64,000 bases of DNA, from NCBI RefSeq assembly GCF_900105515.1, contig NZ_FNSY01000001.1:5072001-5136000 (forward strand), in the 5' to 3' direction. Origin of the DNA: Streptomyces sp. 2131.1. Lineage in GTDB: Bacteria > Actinomycetota > Actinomycetes > Streptomycetales > Streptomycetaceae. The notes under the pieces were generated by a model. It ran no database searches, was not told where the DNA came from, and saw only the letters and a program-made list of their open reading frames with translations. Position numbers and translations under genes: made by a program. This document shows positions 53,405 to 60,423 of this stretch, piece by piece. The stretch's first letter is position 1. Each line of letters opens with the position of its first letter.

Positions 53405-54610
53405 GTGCGTAACTCCCGTAAGTACCGCATGGCAGCGCTGGGTATCGCGCTCTCGGCCTCGGCAGTCCTGGGAACCCAGACCCTGGCCCAGGCGCAGGAG
53501 ACGGAGTCCGCCCCCCGCTACCAGCCCGAGATGGTCCGGGCGCTGGCCGCTTCGCTCGGTGTGAGCGAGAAGGCCGCGACCGAACGGCTGGACCGGCAGG
53601 ACGCCCAGCAGGCCAGGCTCGCCGCGCTCACGGAGAGCGGCATAGCCGGCGACGGGGCCTTCTTCGACGGCTCCGGCACGCTGACCGTCAACGTCGGCGA
53701 CAAGGCCGAGGCGGCCGAGGTCGAGAAGGCAGGCCTCGCGGCCCGGGTGCCCGCGAGAGGACAGGCGGCGCTCGACGAGGTCAAGTCCCGGCTGGACGCC
53801 CTCGCCGCGAAGAAGGTCCCCTCCGGGGTGGCCTCCTGGTCCGTGGACCTGGCCTCCGACCAGGTGACCGTCAAGGTCAACAACGACCGGAGCGCCGCCG
53901 CCAAGGCGTTCCTCGCCGAGGCCGCCGGGTACGGTGCCGCCGTCGAGATCGTGCGCGGCGAGGAACAGCTCGAAGCCAAGGCCGCGATCTACCCCGGCAG
54001 CAAGATGACGCTGAACAACACCACCGGCTGGTGTTCCGTGGGGTACGGCGCCCACGACAGCTCCGGCAGGCAGTATCTGGTGAGCGCGGGACACTGCGTC
54101 GTCAACACCCTGCGCTACGACGGCACGGCCTTCGCCCAGGGCTACAACACCCGCTACAGGCTCGGCAGCAACAGCGTTGACATGGGCATCGCGACCATCA
54201 ACTCCGGCCACTCGATCGTCACCGCCGTCGGCACCTGGGGCCAGGGCAGCACCAAGACGGTCGCCGTCAAGGGCAGCAGCCGGGCCGCCGTCGGTGCCAC
54301 GATCTGCAAGTCCGGCGCCACCACCGGCTGGACCTGCGGCTCCATCTCCTCCTACAACAACACCGTCACGTACATCGACCGCAACGGCGGCCCCGACACG
54401 GTGATCACCGGCCTGGGCGCCTCCAGCGTCTGCGTCGAGGGCGGTGACAGCGGCGGTGCGTACATCTCCGGCAACCAGGCCCAGGGCATGACCTCCGGCG
54501 GCCCGACCGACCAGCAGTGCACCGGCGGCGTCAACTCCCGCGGCTCCTCGTACTTCCAGCCGCTCGGTGACGCCCTCCAGTACTACGGGCTGACGCTCAA
54601 CACCAACTGA
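53405..54610 (+). CDS. secreted S1-family serine protease (alpha-lytic/SGP type) with propeptide
   Basis: A 401-residue prepro-enzyme: signal peptide to about residue 31 (TLAQAQ), a pro-region of the alpha-lytic type to about residue 195 (folding chaperone and inhibitor), then a chymotrypsin-fold protease starting near IYPGSKMTLNN. Catalytic triad His230 (SAGHC), Asp259 (VDMGIA) and Ser349 (EGGDSGGAY). Cysteine pairs suggest three disulfides. GTG start with AAGGGA. A strong terminator follows. Confidence 0.95.
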   Translation: MRNSRKYRMAALGIALSASAVLGTQTLAQAQETESAPRYQPEMVRALAASLGVSEKAATERLDRQDAQQARLAALTESGIAGDGAFFDGSGTLTVNVGDKAEAAEVEKAGLAARVPARGQAALDEVKSRLDALAAKKVPSGVASWSVDLASDQVTVKVNNDRSAAAKAFLAEAAGYGAAVEIVRGEEQLEAKAAIYPGSKMTLNNTTGWCSVGYGAHDSSGRQYLVSAGHCVVNTLRYDGTAFAQGYNTRYRLGSNSVDMGIATINSGHSIVTAVGTWGQGSTKTVAVKGSSRAAVGATICKSGATTGWTCGSISSYNNTVTYIDRNGGPDTVITGLGASSVCVEGGDSGGAYISGNQAQGMTSGGPTDQQCTGGVNSRGSSYFQPLGDALQYYGLTLNTN

Positions 54611-54631
54611 CCACGTCCGCAAGGGGAAAGG

Positions 54632-54670
54632 GCCGGGGGCCGCTCGCGCAACAGGCGAGCGGCCCCCGGC
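54632..54670 (+). terminator. hairpin terminator after the protease gene
   Basis: A perfect 16-bp stem (54632-54647 with 54655-54670), loop GCAACAG. Confidence 0.85.
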
Positions 54671-54742
54671 TGCTTCCCGGCCGGGGCGCGTCCGCCCGGC
54701 CGCGGCTCCCGTCCGAAGACCCCCCACCCGCTGGAAGACGCC

Positions 54743-55651
54743 ATGGTGCACACCCCCCACACCACCGACCCGGACACGATGTTCGCAACGACGTTCAAGC
54801 AGGCTCTGCAACGGCGTGGTCTGCCGTTGGGGGACGTACGCGATCACCTCGAGGCCCACGGAATCACCCTCAGCGTCGCCACCCTCAGCTACTGGCAGAG
54901 CGGCCGCAGCCAGCCGGAGAAGGCGCTGTCCCTGTGTGCCGTCGACATCCTGGAGCCGTTCCTCGGCCTCCCCGGCGGTGCCCTGCGGTCCCTCCTGCGG
55001 CGCAGGCCGCGCGGCTGGGTGCCGCCCCACGACCCGGCCGTCGTCCGTGGCGTCTACGGCGAGAACTCCGACGTGGAACAGGCCCTCGGCGTCGACTTCC
55101 CGCACTTCAACGCCGGTCTGCGCAGGCTGGTCGTCCACGAGGCGGTACGAGTGAACGAGCACCGCCTCGTCGACGAGATCCGCGTCACCGTCGCGGTCAG
55201 AGCCGTCCACCACGACGTGCGGCACCTCACGGTCATCCACACCCTGGACGGTGCGGAGGGCGGTGCGTTCGACGTCACCGTTCCCTCGGGGCCGGCCCCG
55301 CGCACCTGGTTCCGGGCGGAGCCCAACTGTGTCGTCGCCGAGATCCCGTTCGGCCGCCGGCTGGTCAGGAACGAGACCGCGGTCGTCGAGTACACCGTGC
55401 GTACCGCCGCGACCGGGGGCGTCTCCCACCAGCACGAGTCCCGCGTCACGACACCCTTGCAGACCTATCTGCTCCAGGTCCGCTTCCATCCCTCGGCCCT
55501 GCCCTCGAAGTGCTGGCACTCCTACCGCCGACGACTCGGTGCCGAGCCCGGCCGGCAGCTCGCGGCCCTCGACGGACTCCATACGACGCACCTGCTGCCC
55601 ATGAAGCCGGCACCGGGCGTCCACGGCGTCGAGTGGCGCTGGGCCGACTGA
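54743..55651 (+). CDS. HTH-domain protein of Streptomyces-specific type
   Basis: 302 residues. The first 70 form an XRE-like helix-turn-helix (FATTFKQALQRRGLPLGDVR, SVATLSYWQSGRSQPEKALS). The remainder is a beta-rich domain (VNEHRLVDEIRVTVAVRAVH, PNCVVAEIPFGRRLV) perhaps for ligand or envelope contact. No known target. The next gene downstream encodes a LuxR-type regulator 112 bp away. Confidence 0.78.
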   Translation: MVHTPHTTDPDTMFATTFKQALQRRGLPLGDVRDHLEAHGITLSVATLSYWQSGRSQPEKALSLCAVDILEPFLGLPGGALRSLLRRRPRGWVPPHDPAVVRGVYGENSDVEQALGVDFPHFNAGLRRLVVHEAVRVNEHRLVDEIRVTVAVRAVHHDVRHLTVIHTLDGAEGGAFDVTVPSGPAPRTWFRAEPNCVVAEIPFGRRLVRNETAVVEYTVRTAATGGVSHQHESRVTTPLQTYLLQVRFHPSALPSKCWHSYRRRLGAEPGRQLAALDGLHTTHLLPMKPAPGVHGVEWRWAD

Positions 55652-55763
55652 ACACGGGCGGGCCCGCCCCGCCACGGCCTTGGTACGGTGCGGGCACCGG
55701 CGGCGAGGTGCCGGGGCGCGCCGTCTCCGCACCTTCCGCCAGAACGAGAGCGAGGACGACGAC

Positions 55764-58535
55764 GTGAACCTGACGCCTGGTTCCGCTCTGCGGCCCCTGG
55801 CCCGGGCCCTCACCGACGAGCGCGCCGAACCGGTCCTGCTGTTCGTCGAGGGCGCCGCCGGTGAGGGGAAGACCCACCTGCTCCGGGCACTGGCCGGCCT
55901 GCCCGGGACGGCGCACACGGTCCGCGTGCGGTGGCGGTGCGGAGCCGGCGCCGGACCGCCGGGCGAGGACGGGAATCGGCAGGCGCCCACCCTGTGGCTG
56001 GTGGACGATGTCCACCGCGCGGACGAGGCCGAACTGCGGTGGCTGCGCCGCGTCCTCGGGGGACTGGAGCCGGGATCCGCCGCCGCCGTGGCCTACCGGC
56101 CCGAGGAACTGCCCGTCCGCGGCCTGCCGTTGGGCCGTCCGCCGATGACGTACCCCTCCCGGCTCACCGTGCTCCGGCACCGGCTGGCGCCCTGGGGCGA
56201 GGAACGCGTCCACCGGGCCGCCGCGGAGGCGCTGGACGGCGGCTGTACGGCCGAGGCGGCGCGCAGACTGTACGAACTCACCGCCGGAGTGCCCCAGGTG
56301 GTCGTCGACCTCCTCGCCGTACTGCGGGAACGGCATCCGGCGTTCACCGGCACGGCGGCCGAGGTGGAGGCTGCCGGGGTACCGACCCGCCTCGCGGAAC
56401 TCGTGCTGAGCCGTACGCACGCGCTGCCGCCGGAGCACCGGCCGGTGGTCTGGGCGGCCGCAGTCCTCGGCGCACCCGCCCCCAGGGACGAGCTGATCGC
56501 GGTGTCGGGGCTCGGGACGGCGGCGGGGACCGGCGCGCTGCTCCGGGCCCTGGAGACGGCGGCCCTCGCGGAGCCGGCCGAGGGCCGCTACGGCTTCGCC
56601 GTCCCGCTGGCCGCACCGGCCGTACGGGCCTCGGTGCCCGGCCCCGTCCGCCAGGACCTGCACGGCCGTGCGGCGGCCGTCCTGCGCTGCGGGCAGCCCG
56701 TGCCCTGGGACGACGTGGCCGCACACCACAGGGCGGCCGGCGAGACCCGCCGGTGGCTCGGCGCGGTGGAGAAGGCGGCAGCGGCGGCGGCCGGGGCCGG
56801 GCGGCACCAGGAGGCCGTCACACTGCTGGAAAGGACGCTGGCCACGCCCGGTCTGCCCCCGCGGAGCCGGGCCCGCCTCGCGCCGCTCCTCGCCCGCAGC
56901 GCGGTGACCGGGCTGCGCTCGGACCAGACCGTGGAGGTGCTCGCGCAGATCGTGCGGGACGCCTCCCTGCCTCCGGCCATTCGCGGGGAACTGCGGCTCG
57001 ACCTGGGGCTGATGCTGGCCAACCAGATGGGCCGGGGGCCCGAGGGGCGCCAGGTGCTGGAGACCGCCGTCGGCGAACTGTGCGAGGTCCGGCCCGGACT
57101 GGCCGCCCGCGCCATGGCGGCCCTGTCCAGCACGTTCGTACCGGGCAACCACATCGACGCCGACCGGGAGTGGATCGCCAGGGCCGTCGCCATCACGGAC
57201 GCCGGCGACGACGAGGTCATGCGCACGGCGGTCCTCGCCAACCAGGCGGACCTCGCCCTGAGTTGCGCCGACCCGGGAGCGTGGGACCTGGTCAGGGGGC
57301 TGTCCGGCAGGGACACGGACCCCGCGTGCGCGCGACAGGCCGCGCGCGGCCTGTGCAACGCCGCGAACTCCGCGGTCTGGCTCGGCTTCCACGACCGGGC
57401 GGAGGACCTGCTCGCCGAAGGACTGGAGCTGGCCGCCCGCAGCGGGGCGCCCTACCTGGAGCACACGGCGCTGGGGGCGCGGCTGCTCCAGGAGTGGTGG
57501 ACCGGCCGGTGGCCGGGCCTGGCCGAGCGGTGCGAGGACTTCGTCGCGGCGACCGCCGACATGCCGTTCCTCGCCTCCGACGCCTATGTCGTACGAGGCC
57601 TGCTCGCCCTCGCCCAGGGCGACTGGGGCGAGGCCGGGCCCTGGCTGTCCCAGCGCGGGACCACCCGGGCCGAGAACCTGCCCGTGCCGCTGGCCGCGAC
57701 GGCGGCCGGCGCCGCGATCCGTCTCGCCCTGGCCCGCCAGGAGGTGGAAGCGGCGGCGGAACAGGCACGCGCCGCCTGGACGGCCCTCGCCGGGAAGGGG
57801 GTGTGGACGTGGGGTTCGGAACTCCTGCCGTGGGCCGTGGAGGCCGTGGCGCGCGCGGGCGACACCGCCGCGGCGCACACCATGGTCCGGGCCTTCTCCC
57901 AGGGCATCGACCGACGCGACGCACCCGCCGCCCGGACCGCACTGCTCCGGAGCAGGGCCGTCCTGACCGAGACGGAAGCGCTCGCCGGGCAGGAGCGGGA
58001 GCGGCTCCTGCGGGCCGCGGAGCTCTACCAGGAGGCCGCGGCGGCGTACGCGGTCATGCCTCACCCGTACAGCCGGTCACTGACCGCGGAGGGCGCCGCG
58101 CGCTGCGTGCTCGTGGCCGCCGCCGATGCGGATTCCGGGCCGGCCGAGGAGGACGTGGACACCCCCGCGCCCCTGGGGCCGGTCCTCTCCACCCCGTGGG
58201 CCGTCGCCGAACTGGAGGCCTGCGCCCGGAACTTCACCGAGCTGGGCGCCGTCTGGGACGCGGCACGGGTCAGGGCCCTGCTCCGCGCGCAGCAGCCGGC
58301 GAAGAAGGGCCGCCCGCCCGGACGCCCCTCGCACGCCGACGAGTTGTCCCCCCGGGAGGCGGAGGTCGCCCAGCTCGCGGTCTCCGGCCTGACCAACCGG
58401 GAGATCGCCGCGACCCTCCACCTCTCTCCCCGGACGGTGGAGCAGCACATCGCCCGCGCCATGCGCAAGACGGGCGCGCTCTCCCGCCGCGACCTCGCCC
58501 ACCGCCTGGCGACGGTACGTCCGCCGCGCACCTGA
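55764..58535 (+). CDS. LAL-type LuxR-family ATPase regulator
   Basis: 923 residues. N-terminal AAA/NTPase: Walker A EGAAGEGKTHLLRAL near 35, Walker B TLWLVDDVHRADE. A long helical middle follows. The C-terminal LuxR helix-turn-helix is LSPREAEVAQLAVSGLTNRE then HLSPRTVEQHIARAM. It is a large ATP-dependent activator, often pathway-specific. The GTG at 55764 has GAGGA upstream. The target is unknown; the upstream HTH protein may be a partner. Confidence 0.92.
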   Translation: MNLTPGSALRPLARALTDERAEPVLLFVEGAAGEGKTHLLRALAGLPGTAHTVRVRWRCGAGAGPPGEDGNRQAPTLWLVDDVHRADEAELRWLRRVLGGLEPGSAAAVAYRPEELPVRGLPLGRPPMTYPSRLTVLRHRLAPWGEERVHRAAAEALDGGCTAEAARRLYELTAGVPQVVVDLLAVLRERHPAFTGTAAEVEAAGVPTRLAELVLSRTHALPPEHRPVVWAAAVLGAPAPRDELIAVSGLGTAAGTGALLRALETAALAEPAEGRYGFAVPLAAPAVRASVPGPVRQDLHGRAAAVLRCGQPVPWDDVAAHHRAAGETRRWLGAVEKAAAAAAGAGRHQEAVTLLERTLATPGLPPRSRARLAPLLARSAVTGLRSDQTVEVLAQIVRDASLPPAIRGELRLDLGLMLANQMGRGPEGRQVLETAVGELCEVRPGLAARAMAALSSTFVPGNHIDADREWIARAVAITDAGDDEVMRTAVLANQADLALSCADPGAWDLVRGLSGRDTDPACARQAARGLCNAANSAVWLGFHDRAEDLLAEGLELAARSGAPYLEHTALGARLLQEWWTGRWPGLAERCEDFVAATADMPFLASDAYVVRGLLALAQGDWGEAGPWLSQRGTTRAENLPVPLAATAAGAAIRLALARQEVEAAAEQARAAWTALAGKGVWTWGSELLPWAVEAVARAGDTAAAHTMVRAFSQGIDRRDAPAARTALLRSRAVLTETEALAGQERERLLRAAELYQEAAAAYAVMPHPYSRSLTAEGAARCVLVAAADADSGPAEEDVDTPAPLGPVLSTPWAVAELEACARNFTELGAVWDAARVRALLRAQQPAKKGRPPGRPSHADELSPREAEVAQLAVSGLTNREIAATLHLSPRTVEQHIARAMRKTGALSRRDLAHRLATVRPPRT

Positions 58536-58645
58536 GCATCTGGACCCGAGGGAACGGCGGCAACGAGTTCCGGCCCGGGCGGCGCTGAAACCTGAGGTAG
58601 TCTTTCGCATCCCCGCACGGGGACACGACCAAGGAGGTGGGACCC

Positions 58646-58705
58646 ATTACCGCTGTTTCGACCAGAGTGCTCCCCTCCCGCGAACGCGTGGCCGACCGGA
58701 TCTGA
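58646..58705 (+). CDS. putative AUU-started 19-residue leader peptide
   Basis: A perfect Shine-Dalgarno AAGGAGGT (58631-58638) stands seven bases before ATT, which opens a frame of 19 codons reading (I/M)TAVSTRVLPSRERVADRI and a TGA at 58703-58705. An in-frame GTG lies inside the Shine-Dalgarno sequence and cannot be the start. ATT starts are known from infC. A TAGTCT -10-like box is at 58597-58602, with a small CCCCG-CA-CGGGG hairpin before the ribosome site. Inference only; no annotation is known to me. Confidence 0.5.
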   Translation: MTAVSTRVLPSRERVADRI

Positions 58706-58711
58706 ACCGGC

Positions 58712-58750
58712 TGCGGAGCACCCCTCGGCGTTCATCCGAAAGGCTCCGCA
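58712..58750 (+). promoter_or_regulatory. hairpin next to the methyltransferase ribosome site
   Basis: TGCGGAGC (58712-58719) can pair with GCTCCGCA (58743-58750). The 3' arm fills the space between the GAAAGG ribosome site (58738-58743) and the ATG at 58753, so the stem would hinder initiation. It begins six bases after the leader-peptide stop. Confidence 0.45.
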
Positions 58751-58752
58751 CC

Positions 58753-59544
58753 ATGCCGGTCCCGTTGTCACCGTCCGACCTCTCCTCCCTCGTCACCACC
58801 CTCCGCGCCGCCGGCTGCGTCTTCGCCGAGGACGAGGCCGCGCTCATCGCCGCCACCGCCGGCCGGCCCGCCGACGTCGCCGTCATGGCGGAGCGGCGCG
58901 CCGCCGGTCATCCGCTGGAACACGTCCTGGGCTGGGCCGAGTTCAACGGGCTGCGGATCGCCGTGGACCCCGGCGTCTTCGTGCCCCGCCGCCGCACCGA
59001 GTTCCTGATCGACCGGGCCGTCGCCCTCGCCCCGGACCCCGCCGTCGTCGTCGACCTGTGCTGCGGCTCGGGCGCGCTCGGCGCCGCGCTCGCCGCCGCC
59101 CTGGACCGGGTCGAACTCCACGCCGCCGACGTCGAACCCGCCGCCGTCCGCTGCGCCCGGCGCAACATCGGGGAGCGGGGGCACGTCTACGAGGGCGACC
59201 TCTTCGCACCGCTGCCCGGGGCCCTGCGCGGGCGCGTCGACGTGCTGCTCGCCAATGTGCCGTACGTACCGAGCGAGGACGTCGCCCTGCTGCCCGCCGA
59301 GGCGCGCGTCCATGAACCGCTCGTCGCGCTCGACGGCGGCGGCGACGGGCTCGACGTCCTGCGCCGGGTCGCCGCCGAGGCACCCCGCTGGCTGGCCCCG
59401 GGCGGCAGCCTCCTCGTCGAGACGAGCGAGCGGCAGGCGGAGCGCGCCGCGCGGGTCGTCGCCGACGGCGGGCTCGTGGCGCGGGTGGACTCCTGCGAGG
59501 AGCGGTACGCGACCGTCGTCACGGGGACGCGGCAGGCGGGCTGA
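58753..59544 (+). CDS. putative protein N5-glutamine methyltransferase (HemK/PrmC-like)
   Basis: A 263-residue class I SAM methyltransferase of the PrmC group: PLEHVLGWAEFNGLRIAVDP, VFVPRRRTEFLIDRAV, VVDLCCGSGALGAALAAAL (SAM loop) and NVPYVPSED, where canonical enzymes have NPPY. The Pro-to-Val change at the catalytic loop suggests another substrate or altered activity. It is possibly controlled by the leader described at 58646-58750. Confidence 0.85.
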   Translation: MPVPLSPSDLSSLVTTLRAAGCVFAEDEAALIAATAGRPADVAVMAERRAAGHPLEHVLGWAEFNGLRIAVDPGVFVPRRRTEFLIDRAVALAPDPAVVVDLCCGSGALGAALAAALDRVELHAADVEPAAVRCARRNIGERGHVYEGDLFAPLPGALRGRVDVLLANVPYVPSEDVALLPAEARVHEPLVALDGGGDGLDVLRRVAAEAPRWLAPGGSLLVETSERQAERAARVVADGGLVARVDSCEERYATVVTGTRQAG

Positions 59545-59556
59545 CGCCTCGGGGGC

Positions 59557-60267
59557 TCAGGCCCCGTCCCGCAGGGCCCGGAGGCGGCGCGCGATGTCGA
59601 TGTCCCCTGGCAGGGCGCTGAAGCGCGGCTCGTCGCGGCCCGCGTCGAGCACGACCACGTGCAGGCGGTCCCCGGGCCGGGGCGGTGCCGTGTCCTCGTC
59701 CCACCAGGAGGGGTGTTTCACCTGGTCGACGAAGCCGGTCCCGCCACCGTCGACATCGACCCGCGAGCCGACCGACGCGACGCCGGTGACTGTCACGTCG
59801 AGCTCCTGGTGGTCACGGAACGGGGGCGGGACCTCGGGGCGCGGGTCGTCGGAGAAGGGGCGGAACGTGGTCCCCCAGTCGAAGACGTACCGGTCCCGTG
59901 CGGTGTCGTATGCGACCGAGGCGACCGGGACCTCCAGGGCGAACCGCTCGCGGATCCACCCGTCCATGGCCAAGGCCGCCGCCTCGGACCGGTAGTCGCT
60001 CAGGGGGTGGTCGAGCGAGATCACCCGGATGAAGACGCCGTCGGGCCGGAGTCCGGCGAGCGCGGGTGCGTGGAGCGACACCCCGAACGCCAGCCAGGCG
60101 GCGTCCTTCCAGTACAGGCCGGAGGCGGGCAGTCCGAGCCGGACGTTCCGGTGAATCCGCATGCCGTGCGCGGGCGTGCCGCCGTCGGCCGGAACGGCCT
60201 CGGCCCGCAGATCCACCGCGAGCCCGCCCGCCGGGCCCCGGAAACGGAACTTGAACGTGTGGGCCAC
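59557..60267 (-). CDS. hypothetical protein
   Basis: 236 residues starting at a GTG with GGGAGGG six bases upstream. Beta-rich front (HTFKFRFRGPAGGLAVDLRA), a central helix (AALAMDGWIRERFALEVPVA), then strands with DQVKHPSWWDEDTAPPRPGD. No family recognised. It is convergent with the methyltransferase gene, 12 bp apart. Confidence 0.7.
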   Translation of the reverse strand: MAHTFKFRFRGPAGGLAVDLRAEAVPADGGTPAHGMRIHRNVRLGLPASGLYWKDAAWLAFGVSLHAPALAGLRPDGVFIRVISLDHPLSDYRSEAAALAMDGWIRERFALEVPVASVAYDTARDRYVFDWGTTFRPFSDDPRPEVPPPFRDHQELDVTVTGVASVGSRVDVDGGGTGFVDQVKHPSWWDEDTAPPRPGDRLHVVVLDAGRDEPRFSALPGDIDIARRLRALRDGA

Positions 60268-60423
60268 GGTCGCCCTCCCCCTGGTAGTCGGCTCATGGCA
60301 CCGTAGATCAGGAGACCGACGGACCACAGTGGTCCCGGGTCTCCCGGTCCGGGGCGGCGGGCCGGGATCAGGCTAGGCTCCGAAGGCTGGAAGCTGATCG
60401 GGCGGCGGGCGGGAGAGCGCGGG

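Noticed and set aside
58637..58705. GTG start for the mini-ORF before the methyltransferase
   Set aside because: That GTG is part of the Shine-Dalgarno sequence AAGGAGGT itself and has no ribosome site of its own; ATT at 58646 has ideal spacing.
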